Below are positions 22,794-32,300 of a DNA stretch of 38,747 bases, in pieces (positions within the stretch are counted from its first letter, which is position 1; each line of letters opens with the position of its first letter). The DNA comes from Elusimicrobiota bacterium (GTDB taxonomy: Bacteria; Elusimicrobiota; Elusimicrobia; Elusimicrobiales; Elusimicrobiaceae): positions 1 through 38,747 of the forward strand of contig JAEWSL010000018.1 in NCBI GenBank assembly GCA_023398295.1, written 5' to 3'. Made by a program: the position numbers and the translations under genes. The notes beneath the pieces are model-generated. The model had not been told where the DNA came from. It did no database searches and worked only from the letters and a program-made list of their open reading frames with translations.

Positions 22794-22877
22794 AGTTTCT
22801 CTCTTCTCAAAAATAAGCAATGATATAAAATTTATCAAAGTATGCAAACAGCCTTTAGGCCTATTTGCGTTTTTTTG

Positions 22878-22917
22878 TATAAAATCGCGGGCGTATAAAA
22901 TAACCCGCGATTTTATA
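22878..22917 (-). terminator. Terminator of secreted protein A gene
   Basis: TATAAAATCGCGGG and its exact complement form a 14-bp stem around a 12-nt loop, nine bases after the stop. The U-rich 3' arm (ATTTTATA) serves as the run; no further U-tract follows. Confidence 0.7.
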
Positions 22918-22925
22918 TCAGAATT

Positions 22926-24008
22926 TTATTTACCCTGCTTGGCAGCCATGGTCAGCTGCGCATTAACGCTCTTTGCCACATTGAAAGCCAGCGCGCCTTT
23001 GTATCTGTTCATTATCACATTACAAAGTATTTGGCTATCCGCCTGGGGAGCGTGTAAATTAATATTCTTTTTGATGGAATAGAGCATATACATAACATCC
23101 TGCTCGGTAATCTGATTTTTATAAGAATATTCTTTACCGTCACAAACGGTTTTAACGGTTTTGCCCTCCTGGTTCATTACCAAAGAGGAAAGAGCGTTGT
23201 ATTTGCCGTTTTTAAGCAAAACATCAATGAATTCTTTGGCGTCGGCGGCGATACTTGATAATTTCGCCCATTTGCGCTGTTCATTTTTTGCTTTTTGCTT
23301 GGCAAGAGAAGCAAATAAATTATCGCTTAAAGCCATAATTTTGCCTTCCCTTCCGCCGAAAGCCAGAGGGTTGTCCGAAATTTTTACGCCGCTCAAAACA
23401 TTCTTGAAATTATTTTCCTCAGATACCAAGATCTTTGCCATATCGGGTATCGTAACTTTAGCGGCAGATTCCGCGGCTTGAGCCGCTTGCTTTTTGGCGT
23501 GCATTTTCTCGTAAGCCTGATAGCCGGCATTTACATACTTCATCTCGCGGCCGCTGAAAGGAATGTCAGTTAATTTCACAGACGATGTTTTAGCGGAAAC
23601 TTTTTCGGCTTGAGCCGCTTGCTTTTTGGCGCGCATTTTCTCGTATGCGTAATAGCCGCCATTGACATATTTCATTTCGCGGCCGCCCATAATAATCGCT
23701 TCAGCCATAGAATTGCTTTTGGGGCTGAGAGAAGTCTTGGCAGATTTTGAAGACGTTTTTACTTCGGTAGTATTATTGGTCAAAACCTTTTTTTCCTTAA
23801 GGAGTTGCTTCATACCGAACCCTAAACTAACAGCTTTCATTTCCCTGCCGCTGTTTGCCATTGCCGACGCTAGGGAATAAACTCCTTTGGTGGCAGGCTG
23901 GTTATTTTCGCTCTTTGCTGACGTGCTCGTCACAGCGTTTTGCGCATAGACGAAGCCGGTCGTGAATAAGAGCGTGAGTACTGATATCACTACGTTTTTT
24001 GCTTTCAT
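22926..24008 (-). CDS. Secreted GREMK-repeat protein, cassette copy A
   Basis: A 360-aa exported protein of no family known to me. Start ATG 24008 has a GAGGAA site. Residues 1-23 are a signal peptide (VISVLTLLFTTGFVYAQ). Four repeat units are centred on GREMK at about 54-58, 109-113 and 153-157 and on GREGK at 219-223. Units two and three are nearly identical over about 30 residues (GREMKYVNxGYxAYEKMxAKK). The C-terminal domain (about 257-345) is shared with secreted protein B, including Cys289 and Cys329. No catalytic motif is evident. The Lys/Arg-rich repeats suggest binding to an acidic polymer or surface, which is inference. Confidence 0.7.
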   Translation of the reverse strand: MKAKNVVISVLTLLFTTGFVYAQNAVTSTSAKSENNQPATKGVYSLASAMANSGREMKAVSLGFGMKQLLKEKKVLTNNTTEVKTSSKSAKTSLSPKSNSMAEAIIMGGREMKYVNGGYYAYEKMRAKKQAAQAEKVSAKTSSVKLTDIPFSGREMKYVNAGYQAYEKMHAKKQAAQAAESAAKVTIPDMAKILVSEENNFKNVLSGVKISDNPLAFGGREGKIMALSDNLFASLAKQKAKNEQRKWAKLSSIAADAKEFIDVLLKNGKYNALSSLVMNQEGKTVKTVCDGKEYSYKNQITEQDVMYMLYSIKKNINLHAPQADSQILCNVIMNRYKGALAFNVAKSVNAQLTMAAKQGK

Positions 24009-24142
24009 TTTGGTTTCCTCACAGTTCATTTATCCCCGAAGGGATTTTCTTGCGTTTCCGGCGCCTTTCCTTGCCATGACGCAAAATTACGGCCCCTTTT
24101 TTGCTGCTTAAAATCTTTTTTCTCAGACGAATACTGCTATAA

Positions 24143-24181
24143 AAAAACCTGCTCCCTCGTTTTCGTCGGGAGCAGGTTTTT
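24143..24181 (-). terminator. Terminator of small protein A gene
   Basis: AAAAACCTGCTCCC and GGGAGCAGGTTTTT form a perfect 14-bp stem around an 11-nt loop, 25 bases after the small gene stop. It is homologous to the terminator at 22545-22585. Confidence 0.9.
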
Positions 24182-24206
24182 ACTTATAAAATCTTCTTAT
24201 TTACCT

Positions 24207-24419
24207 TTACCTTCCCGACCTTGCATACTTAACCCACTTAAACATAAGAATGTCTTTAATAAACATCTTAAGCGTATGAGTCTTAAGGCAAGGCCTGAAG
24301 ATATCGTAAATGGAACTGCCTAAATTTTCTTCAACAAAAAAATTAGAAAGCGCTAAAACGCCGTCGTTCATAACGGAGATATTTTCATCGGAAAAATTAA
24401 ATGCAATTACGTTTTTCAT
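24207..24419 (-). CDS. Small protein A ending ARSGR, unknown function
   Basis: A 70-aa protein from ATG 24419 (AAGGAA site). It has the same opening pattern (MKNVIAFNFSDENISV) and the same ARSGR ending as small protein B about 1.6 kb away. The core (residues about 30-62, IYDIFRPCLKTHTLKMFIKD) is charged and not hydrophobic, unlike copy B. No signal peptide. It lies between the hydrogenase terminator and its own terminator, so it is a monocistronic unit. I know no homologous family. Confidence 0.6.
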   Translation of the reverse strand: MKNVIAFNFSDENISVMNDGVLALSNFFVEENLGSSIYDIFRPCLKTHTLKMFIKDILMFKWVKYARSGR

Positions 24420-24528
24420 AGCGTTCCTTTTTTAACTACAGATATATGATACAAAATTTTCCCGCGTTTGCATATGGATTTTTGACCTATATGCCGTTAG
24501 GCCTTTAGACCTATTTTACGAAGATAAA

Positions 24529-24565
24529 AAAGGAACGGTTTTATAAAAAATAAAACCGTTCCTTT
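24529..24565 (-). terminator. Terminator of the hydrogenase operon
   Basis: AAAGGAACGGTTTTA and its exact complement form a 15-bp stem with a 7-nt loop, 21 bases after the hydA stop, followed by TTTATCTT on the minus strand. Confidence 0.9.
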
Positions 24566-24585
24566 ACAAGAGCTAAAAAACTTTG

Positions 24586-26334
24586 TTACTTTTTATAACA
24601 ATTTCTGCACTTGTAATGATTGTGCAAAAAGTGCTCCGCCTTTTCGCTGAGCGGCGCGCCCAGAAACTCTTTGTACAAAGTCTTAACGCCTTCGTTATGA
24701 TGAGAACAGCGGACTTCCATGTGCTTATCCTCATTATAAAGACCTTTGGCGCGCGCTTTTCTGAGTTCGTCGGTAACGCCGTAAGGCTGGCCGCCGCCCG
24801 CAACACAGCCGCCTTCGCAGGCCATAACTTCTATGAACTGGTAAGGAGGTTCTTTGCCTTCGGCTTTGGCCTTTTTAATCTTATCCATTAATATCCCCAC
24901 ATTGCCCAACCCGTGCGCAATGGCAACTTTAACGTCAACTCCGCCGACGTTAACTTTAGCTTCTTTTATGCCTTTAAGCCCGCGGACTTTTTTGAAGTCA
25001 ATATTCTTTGCGTCTTGGCCGGTAACAAGATAATGCGCAGTTCTTAAGGCCGCTTCCATAACGCCGCCCGTGGCGCCAAATATCGTGCCTGCGCCTGTGT
25101 ACTGGGAAAGGATATCGTCGCCTTTCCTATCTTGCAGTTTGGAGAATTCTATGCCGGCCTGTTTTATCATTCTGGCAAGCTCGCGCGTGGTAAGAGAAAC
25201 GTCCACGTCCTTATAACCGCTGCTTGACATATCTTCGCTGCGGCCGATTTCAAACTTCTTGGCCGTGCACGGCATTATGGATACCACAAAAATATCCTTG
25301 GGATCTATGTTATGCTTTTTTGCATAATAAGTCTTGGCAAGCACGCCGACCATTTCATGAGGAGATTTGGCGGAGGAAAAATTATCAATCAAATCTGCGT
25401 GATATTTCTCCAGATAGTCAACCCACGCGGGGCAGCAGCTCGTTATAAGAGGAAGCACGCCGCCCGTCGTAAGACGATGCTTAAGTTCGCTTGCTTCTTC
25501 CATAATGGTAAGGTCCGCGCCGGTGTTGGTGTCAAATACCGCGTCAAAGCCGATTTCGTACAAGGCCGAAATTAATTTGCCCGTAAGATTAGCGCCCACC
25601 GGATAGCCGAAAGCTTCGCCTATAGCCACCCTGACCGCCGGAGCAATCTGCACAACGCAATGTTTTTTTGTGTCCTGTAAAGCGTTCCAGACTTCCTGCG
25701 TGTCGTCCTGCTCCACAATCGCGCCGACGGGACAATGCGCCGAACACTGCCCGCAGTTTACGCAAGGGGAATCCTTAAGCTCAATATCGCCCGCCGGAGA
25801 TAACTGCGTGTTAATGCCCCTGTGCAAAAAGGACAAAGCCCAGACATTTTGCATCTTCTGGCAGACTTGTACGCAGCGCCCGCATTGTATGCATTTGGAA
25901 GTGTCAATGCAGATGCCTTTGGCGCTGTTGTCTTTTTTGTGAGGGCGGGTACTAAGAATGTTAGGAAAATGATTTTCCCTTATGCCAAACTCCGCGCAGA
26001 GGCTTTGCAGTTCGCAATTCTGATTGCGGGCGCAGGTGAGGCAGTCCTGCGGGTGATTGGACATAATAAGTTCAAGCACTGTTCTGCGGACGGAAACCAG
26101 TTCCGGATCATGGGTTGTAACTTCCATGTTGGGCGTAACTTCCGTCGTGCAGGCGCGCAACATTTTGTTTAAGCCTTTGATTTTAACAATGCAAAGACCG
26201 CAGCCGCCCGAAGCTTCCAGGTCGGGGTGTTTGCAGAGCGTAGGAATTTTGATGTTCGCAAGACGCGCCGCGTCTAAAATAGAAGAGCCTTCTTTTACTT
26301 CTACGGTTTTTCCGTTAATAGTAACTTTAATCAT
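24586..26334 (-). CDS. hydA: [FeFe] hydrogenase catalytic subunit
   Basis: A 582-aa hydrogenase that makes or oxidises H2 at the H-cluster. An N-terminal [2Fe-2S] domain has Cys34, 45, 48 and 62. The His-ligated [4Fe-4S] site is H94, C98, C101, C107. Two ferredoxin clusters use C148/151/154/158 and C191/194/197/201. The H-cluster motifs are TSCCPAWV (C300/C301), MPCTAKK (C356) and EVMACEGGCVAGGGQP (C506/C510). The size matches HndD/HydA of multimeric, NAD(P)-linked, possibly electron-bifurcating enzymes. The C-terminus ends HYKCRNCYKK, an extra CxxC. It is the last gene of hydC-hydB-hydA. Maturases HydEFG are not in the window. Confidence 0.95.
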   Translation of the reverse strand: MIKVTINGKTVEVKEGSSILDAARLANIKIPTLCKHPDLEASGGCGLCIVKIKGLNKMLRACTTEVTPNMEVTTHDPELVSVRRTVLELIMSNHPQDCLTCARNQNCELQSLCAEFGIRENHFPNILSTRPHKKDNSAKGICIDTSKCIQCGRCVQVCQKMQNVWALSFLHRGINTQLSPAGDIELKDSPCVNCGQCSAHCPVGAIVEQDDTQEVWNALQDTKKHCVVQIAPAVRVAIGEAFGYPVGANLTGKLISALYEIGFDAVFDTNTGADLTIMEEASELKHRLTTGGVLPLITSCCPAWVDYLEKYHADLIDNFSSAKSPHEMVGVLAKTYYAKKHNIDPKDIFVVSIMPCTAKKFEIGRSEDMSSSGYKDVDVSLTTRELARMIKQAGIEFSKLQDRKGDDILSQYTGAGTIFGATGGVMEAALRTAHYLVTGQDAKNIDFKKVRGLKGIKEAKVNVGGVDVKVAIAHGLGNVGILMDKIKKAKAEGKEPPYQFIEVMACEGGCVAGGGQPYGVTDELRKARAKGLYNEDKHMEVRCSHHNEGVKTLYKEFLGAPLSEKAEHFLHNHYKCRNCYKK

Positions 26335-26349
26335 ATTTATATCCCGTTA

Positions 26350-28215
26350 TTATCCTTTCTTTATCGCATTAAATTTGCAGGTGGCAAAACATTGGCCGCA
26401 CTTAATGCATTTGCTTTGGTCAATGGCGTGCTTTTGCTTTACATCGCCGCTGATGGCCCCGACGGGGCATATCCTTTTACACATGCCGCAGCCAATGCAT
26501 TTTTCGGTTATTGTGTAGGATATAAGCTTGGAACATTTGCCCGTGGGACAGCGTTTTTCTTTTATGTGAGCGTCATATTCGTCCTTAAAAAACTTAATTG
26601 TGGAAAGGACCGGATTGGGCGCCGTCTGCCCCAAAGCGCAGAGAGAAGCTTTCTTCATTGCGTTTGCTATCTCTTCTATCTTAAGCAAATCGCTTTCAAC
26701 AGCCGTGCCTTCGGTAATCTTATTGAGCAGGTCCAGCATCTGCCTGCCCCCCACTCTGCACGGGGCGCATTTGCCGCAGGATTCGTCTACGCAGAACTCA
26801 AGATAAAATTTAGCGATATCCACCATACAGTCGGTTTCGTCCATAACGATTAAGCCGCCCGAACCCATAATTGAGCCTATTTCCTGCAAAGACTCATAGG
26901 TAATAGGCATATCAAAATGCTTCGGATCTATAACCCCGCCGGAAGGCCCTCCCGTTTGCACGGCTTTAACTTTATCGCCCTTAAGAGGACCGCCGCCAAT
27001 GTCATAGACAACTTCGTTTATCGTAAGGCCCATGGGTATTTCTATCAAACCCGTGTTCTTGGCTTTGCCCGTCATGGCAAAAACTTTTGTGCCCGTGGAT
27101 TTGCCCACGCCCATAGCCCCGTACCACGCGCCGCCTTTGGTCATTATATAGGGAACATTGGCCAATGTTTCCACGTTGTTAATTGTCGTAGGCTTGCCCC
27201 ATAGACCTTTCTGCGCGGGGAAAGGCGGTTTGGGACGCGGAGTGCCGCGGTTGCCTTCTATGGAGGTAATCAAGGCTGTTTCTTCGCCGCAGACAAACGC
27301 GCCTGCGCCAAAGCGTATTTCCAAATCATAACTAAATCCGCTTCCTAAAATATTTTTGCCCAGAAGCCCTTTCTTGTAACAGGCGTCAATAGCTTTTTGC
27401 ACGCGTTCAATGGCAAGCGGATATTCCGCCCTGATGTAAAATAAACCTTTGCTTGCGCCTATGGCAAAGCCCGCTATTATCATGCCTTCTACGACGGAAT
27501 GCGGATTGCCCTCAAGCAAAGAACGGTCCATATAAGCGCCGGGATCGCCCTCGTCGCCGTTGCAAATCATATATTTTTGTTTGCTTTTTTCCTTGCGCGT
27601 CAAATCCCATTTAAGCCATGTGGGGAAACCCGCCCCCCCGCGCCCGCGAAGGCCGCTTGTCTTCATTTCGGCGATAACGCCTTCCTGCCCGACTTTCAGA
27701 GCTTTTGTAAGACCCGCGTAACCCCCGTGTCCCATATATTCGTTAATATCTTCGGGGTTGATTTTGCCGCAGTCGGCAAGTAAGATGCGGTGTTGTTTTT
27801 TATAAAAAGGAATATCCGCTAAAGTTTTGCAATGCGCGCCGTCAACGGGGTTTTGATATAAAAGCCTGTCAATAACCTCGCCTTTCATTACGGTTTTATC
27901 CATAATTTCCGAAACGTCGGCCGCTTTTACTTTGGTGTAAAAAATATCGCCCACGCTTACCAGCGGCCCCTGAGCGCAAAAACCCTGGCAGCCGCTTTTT
28001 GAAATATAGGTGGAGCCTTCCCTGCACTCTTTGGTAATTTCAACGCAAAAATCAAGTCCGCGTTTGCGGTATTCTTCTTTGAAAGCTTCGTAAACTTCAA
28101 GACTGCCTCCCGCTATGCAGCCGGTGCCGCCGCAGATTACAATTCTTTGTTTAATGTGGGAATAATTTTTATTAAAATCTTCTTTTACTGTATTTACGTC
28201 TGTAATTTTAGGCAT
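26350..28215 (-). CDS. hydB: Hydrogenase NuoF-like subunit
   Basis: A 621-aa flavin/iron-sulphur subunit that links the hydrogenase to NAD(P)H. The N-terminal about 110 residues form a thioredoxin-like [2Fe-2S] domain (CGGTGC...CQGFCAQGP). The NuoF core follows, with GLRGRGGAGFPTWLKW (NAD) and NGDEGDPGAYMDR (FMN) motifs. The [4Fe-4S] site is ESCGKCAPCR. Two ferredoxin motifs close the protein (CIGCGMCKRICP and CIKCGQCFATC). This is the HydB/HndC architecture. The ATG overlaps hydC by eight bases, and hydA begins 16 bases after its stop. Confidence 0.95.
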   Translation of the reverse strand: MPKITDVNTVKEDFNKNYSHIKQRIVICGGTGCIAGGSLEVYEAFKEEYRKRGLDFCVEITKECREGSTYISKSGCQGFCAQGPLVSVGDIFYTKVKAADVSEIMDKTVMKGEVIDRLLYQNPVDGAHCKTLADIPFYKKQHRILLADCGKINPEDINEYMGHGGYAGLTKALKVGQEGVIAEMKTSGLRGRGGAGFPTWLKWDLTRKEKSKQKYMICNGDEGDPGAYMDRSLLEGNPHSVVEGMIIAGFAIGASKGLFYIRAEYPLAIERVQKAIDACYKKGLLGKNILGSGFSYDLEIRFGAGAFVCGEETALITSIEGNRGTPRPKPPFPAQKGLWGKPTTINNVETLANVPYIMTKGGAWYGAMGVGKSTGTKVFAMTGKAKNTGLIEIPMGLTINEVVYDIGGGPLKGDKVKAVQTGGPSGGVIDPKHFDMPITYESLQEIGSIMGSGGLIVMDETDCMVDIAKFYLEFCVDESCGKCAPCRVGGRQMLDLLNKITEGTAVESDLLKIEEIANAMKKASLCALGQTAPNPVLSTIKFFKDEYDAHIKEKRCPTGKCSKLISYTITEKCIGCGMCKRICPVGAISGDVKQKHAIDQSKCIKCGQCFATCKFNAIKKG

Positions 28216-28702
28216 TTTGTTCGTCTCCTTTAGTGGCTTCGTTTATGATGCCCTTGATGTCGGCCGGTTTAACCTGCCCATGTATTTTGCCGTTAATTGA
28301 AATTACCGGCGAAAGCCCGCAGCAGCCTATGCACCTTATAGCTGAAACGGAAAATTTCCCGTCGGCAGAAGTTTCTTTGTCTTTTACGCCGATGGTATTT
28401 TCAATCTCTTTAAGAAGCTCTGGCGAACCCTTTAAGTAACAAGCCGTGCCTGTGCATACCGAAATCTGGTATTTCGCGGGCGGCGTAAGTTTGAAAAAAT
28501 GATAAAAAGTCAAAACCTCATAAATCTTGGCAAGGGGTATTTTGGTTTCCCTTGAAATTTCCATCGCAATATCGCGCGGAATGTAACCGCAGCGGTTTTG
28601 CACGGAATGCAGCATCATAACAAGGCTGCCTTCCACATTTTTCCACTTATTTATTATCTTGCCGATGTCTTCCTGCAAGCCGGTGTTCTGCTCTGATGAC
28701 AT
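28208..28702 (-). CDS. hydC: Hydrogenase NuoE-like subunit
   Basis: A 164-aa NuoE/HndA-type subunit with the thioredoxin-like [2Fe-2S] fold. The four ligands are in VCTGTACYLKGS (Cys pair) and RCIGCCGLSPV. It has the usual N-terminal helix bundle (LVMMLHSVQNRCGYIPRD). It passes electrons between the flavin subunit and the hydrogenase. First gene of the operon, with a GGAGGAG site before the ATG. Confidence 0.95.
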   Translation of the reverse strand: MSSEQNTGLQEDIGKIINKWKNVEGSLVMMLHSVQNRCGYIPRDIAMEISRETKIPLAKIYEVLTFYHFFKLTPPAKYQISVCTGTACYLKGSPELLKEIENTIGVKDKETSADGKFSVSAIRCIGCCGLSPVISINGKIHGQVKPADIKGIINEATKGDEQNA

Positions 28703-28719
28703 TATAACTCCTCCGTAAT

Positions 28720-28725
28720 ATTATA
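28720..28725 (-). promoter_or_regulatory. -10 element of the hydrogenase operon
   Basis: A consensus TATAAT on the minus strand lies 17 bases before the hydC ATG. The ribosome site GGAGGAG follows directly, so the leader would be very short. No clear -35 is seen at normal spacing. Confidence 0.45.
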
Positions 28726-28784
28726 ACGGCTAAATCTTGAGGACGCGCGCAAACAAGCCCTTGCGAGCGCCTTAAACCGTTTAT

Positions 28785-29258
28785 TTATATATCTTTCCTT
28801 AAATCTCTTTCTACGCTGACTGGAACAGGCAGCTCTCCCAAAGCGGTGTCAAAATAAATAGTGCCGGCTATCTTATAGCGTATGGAAATGCTGTTCATCG
28901 TAACAAGCCCTGCTATGTTTTTGCCTATTTTGTTAAAAGGAAGATTAAGCGTCGCCGAAGCAAGCTGAGTCTGCAGAGGCTCTATCTGATATTTGCCGAA
29001 AGAAATATCGCTCATCTCCTTATCGTTTATATAAAATTTGCCTTCAAAGCGGCTCATTTTGGCGGTCGTGGTTTTGCTTTCGTTGGTGACTGCAAAAGCA
29101 ACGTCCAAAGTAAGATCTCCAAGAGAAAAATCCGCCGTGTTAACATCGGCTAATGTATATTTGCAATTGACGGCCTGCACCGTTTCCTGCACGCTTGCGC
29201 AGGCACAGGGTATAAGCGTAAGAAAAACTATAAAAAAGAAATTCCTTATTGCGGTCAT
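28785..29258 (-). CDS. LEA type 2 / WHy-domain protein, probable lipoprotein
   Basis: A 157-aa exported protein. Residues 1-20 are a signal peptide ending PCACA, with Cys18 or Cys20 possibly lipidated although the lipobox is imperfect. The mature part is a LEA14-like beta sandwich (LADVNTADFSLGDLTLDVAFAVTN, then IEPLQTQLASATLNLPFNKIG), as found in bacterial WHy proteins linked to stress or outer-membrane biology. No Shine-Dalgarno precedes the ATG; a consensus TATAAT ends six bases before it. A bidirectional terminator separates it from the large GYF-like gene. Confidence 0.7.
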   Translation of the reverse strand: MTAIRNFFFIVFLTLIPCACASVQETVQAVNCKYTLADVNTADFSLGDLTLDVAFAVTNESKTTTAKMSRFEGKFYINDKEMSDISFGKYQIEPLQTQLASATLNLPFNKIGKNIAGLVTMNSISIRYKIAGTIYFDTALGELPVPVSVERDLRKDI

Positions 29259-29264
29259 ATCTAT

Positions 29265-29270
29265 ATTATA
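29265..29270 (-). promoter_or_regulatory. -10 element placed for a leaderless LEA-protein mRNA
   Basis: TATAAT, then ATAGAT, then the ATG at 29258. A start 7 nt downstream would coincide with the start codon. There is no Shine-Dalgarno. Confidence 0.5.
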
Positions 29271-29331
29271 ATATATTGCGAAGCATAAATCCTAGGGCCG
29301 AAGATACGCCGCGCAAAGCCCCTTTTTTGAT

Positions 29332-29364
29332 AAAAAATCCCCCGTCTGAAACGGAGGATTTTTT
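29332..29364. terminator. Terminator after the GYF-like gene
   Basis: AAAAAATCC-c-CCGT pairs with ACGG-a-GGATTTTTT around CTGAA; T/A runs on both sides allow either direction. It ends the minus-strand 1035-aa gene, 22 bases after its stop. Confidence 0.85.
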
Positions 29365-29385
29365 TTGAGAAAATATTCGCGGCTT

Positions 29386-32300
29386 TTATTCCACCTTTAC
29401 TATACTTTGCTGCTCCGAACTGCCTTTCTTTTGAGGCGTTTTATTGAATTTCTTGGGCCCCATAAGCTTTTGCAGCTCTTCCACCGGCATTGAAATGATG
29501 TTGCGCGCCTCTGTCGTGGTGGGTATCAGCTGGCTGTCTTTAATGTTGTAATTAAAACGGTAAACCTGGCTGTAGCCTTCGTTATTTTCGGGCATTTTTG
29601 CCGCGACCGAAAAATCCTCCGGATTAAAACCCTGGTCCAGCACCCACATAGGCCTTACTTTGGGATAGATGAGGTTTATCTTCTTCTCAAGCGTCAGCCC
29701 CCCGCCTAAATCGTAAGTTTTGACTTTTTGCAAAACAGCCGACCTGTCCATAGGCGAAACCGTCGTTTGCGCGCCGGCCGCCGCCGTGCTTGAAGACACC
29801 TGTTGAGCAGGCGCGGACGTTTGTGTCTGCTCAGAAGAAGTGGGAGTTTCTGTATTTTGTGCTGCCGAAGAAGCCGCGGGCGCTTTTTCTTCTATTTTCT
29901 TGCCCGTTACTTTTGCCGCTATCATGTGGATAGGGCTCTTGGTCGCCGACATTATGCCCATAGTGCTTAAAAACGCCACAAACAATAAAGCCACCACTAT
30001 AAGCGCAAATACCGCCGAGAACATTTTAAGAACTTTGAAAACGCTTGTTTTCCCGTGGAGTTCGGCTATAGCCTCCTCAATGTTTGGCACGTTTGATAAA
30101 GGCACTTCGCCGGTTGCGCCGGGGACCATAGGCACCGTTTTAATAGCAGCAGGTTTTATCCTGCGGACATTACGCATATCCTCGCCGGCTTGCGCAACCT
30201 GAGGATTGGCCTTAATATCTATAATTTCCTGCGGAGGTTTGACCTCGGCTTCCTGATTTTCCGCAGACGCGCCGTTTGTTCCCACTACATAATCATCGTC
30301 TGCGACCGCGGGCGGGACATAATCTGAAATAATTGAAGTCGGCTGGTCTAAAAAAACCTCTTCAATATTAGTAGTAAAAGTTTTTAGAAATTTATCGTCT
30401 ATTTCCTGCGCTTCGGCGAGGGCTTTTTCGTCAATTTCGTCGGAGGCTTCAAGTTCGGCAAAGCTCTTTATCCCTTCCTCTTTGAGAGAAGGAATCTTAT
30501 CGGGTATTGCCCCGCGAAGTTCAACTTTATCATCATCATCTTCTTTTTCTTCCTCTTTTTTGGGAAGGGGCTTTGCCTCTTCCTTCTTTTCCGCAGACGG
30601 AGTTTCTTCCTTTTTCGGCAGAGGCTTTGTTTCGGCAGGTTTTTTATCTTCTTTCTTTTCGGAGAAAGGCTTTGGGGCTTCTTCGGGCATATCCTGCTTC
30701 TGCAAAGGAGATTCCTCAAGCTCAGGATACTCCTCTTCTTTGGGACCGGTTTCTTTGTCCGCAGCAAATTCTTCAAGGACGGATACTTCCTCCGCACTGT
30801 CCGATTTTTCTATTTCGCTGTTGTCTTCTTCTTCCGAAACGGCGGCCGCAGCACCCTTTGAAGACTTTTCTTCCTCCGCGGAGGGAACGGGAGTTTCTTC
30901 TTCTTTAATTTCCTCGGCAGGGGGAATTTGGCTTGGAATATCCGTCAAATCCGGCGCTTCTTCCTCTTTTGCGCTCCGTCGGTGGTCTTTCTTTGATGGC
31001 AAAATGTCTTCCGCTTCGTCATCGCCGGCAATATTTTTGATTTCAACTTCTTTTTTTGAAGCTTTTTCAGAAAAAGGTTTTTCGCCTTCTTCCGCCAATT
31101 TCATCAGGGTAATTTCCTGCGGCATTTCTTCTTTATGTTTGCCGTAGTCGCCCAAATGTTTTTCTTTTTTAGTATCTTTGACCGCTTGCTGCAGCTGCTC
31201 TTTGGCGTAAAGAGATTCTTCTACCTTTTTTTCCTCTATAGTTTGGGCGGAGGGCATCTTCTCTTCCGATACTTCCTGCACTTCCTCAATAATTTCGCCC
31301 TCGGGGACTTCGCTTTCATCTACGATTTCTTCCTCAATAACTTCCCCTTCGGGGACGTCGCTTTCTTCAATAATTTCCTCTTCTATAACCTTTTTGCCGT
31401 TTTTATATTTTTCAAGCTTGACGGGAACGGGCGTTTCCTCAATTTCTTCTACGGTAACGTCCTCGTCTTCCTGTATTTTTTTGGGAAAAGCTTTCTCTTT
31501 TTTATCAAATTTGCCCGTAAGATCAACGATATTGCCGCCCGTTTTCTTTCTGGTGACGGAAAAATGGTTTCTGTTCATTATCGTTGTGTTTATTGCGTTT
31601 TCTATTATGTTTTCGCTGCGGGCGCTTTGCTCGGAAACGTCCTCTTCAACCTTATCCATATCAATGTCTTCAACCGTTTCCGATATGGTGGGGACTTCTG
31701 CTTCAGCGGTAAGCTCCACAGGCACTGGAGCGGAGGAGTCTTCCTCTCCCTGGCCGCCGTAAAAATGCTTCTTTTTATTCCCTGCGGCGGATATATCTAC
31801 TAAGGTGTCCTCGTCCATCATAAAGGGCTTTGGCATATTTTCTTTTGCCAAATCTTCGGGACGCTGCGCGTATTTCTTGGGGGATTTATACTGATCTTTG
31901 CCGCTAAGCTCGTCCCTTAAAGAAGCGTTTTCGTCTTGAAGGGCTGCAAGTTCCTTGCGCATGGACTGCAGCTCTTTGGTTAAAGCGCCAAGCTGGTCCA
32001 GCAATAAAACCTGTTGAGAATCCTGCTGAGGCGCAGGCTGCGGCGCCGGCGACGGATTCTGCTGAGGCGTAAACTGCTGTGCCGCAAAAGGATTTTGGCG
32101 CGCATATACCTGCTGCTGCGGCCCCTGATAATAGGGATTATACTGCGTCTGTTGCCCGAAGGGCATTCCGCTGAATTGCGTGTATTGGGGATATTGCTGA
32201 TATTGGGGTTGAGGATACTGCTGGGGATATTGCTGTTGGGCATACTGGGTTTGATAGGCGCGGTTATCATAGGCATACGGCGCGCTTTGAGGAACCGGCG

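Noticed and set aside
22611..24419. RiPP precursor interpretation of the two small ARSGR proteins
   Set aside because: No modification enzyme, protease or exporter gene is nearby, and copy B's variable core looks like a membrane helix.
30482..31147. Plus-strand ORF of 221 codons opposite the GYF-like gene
   Set aside because: Ser/Phe-rich shadow of the Glu/Lys-rich codons on the other strand; no ribosome site and no family resemblance.
31135..31803. Plus-strand ORF of 222 codons, Phe-rich
   Set aside because: Antisense shadow of the same acidic region; composition follows from GAA/GAG codons on the opposite strand.
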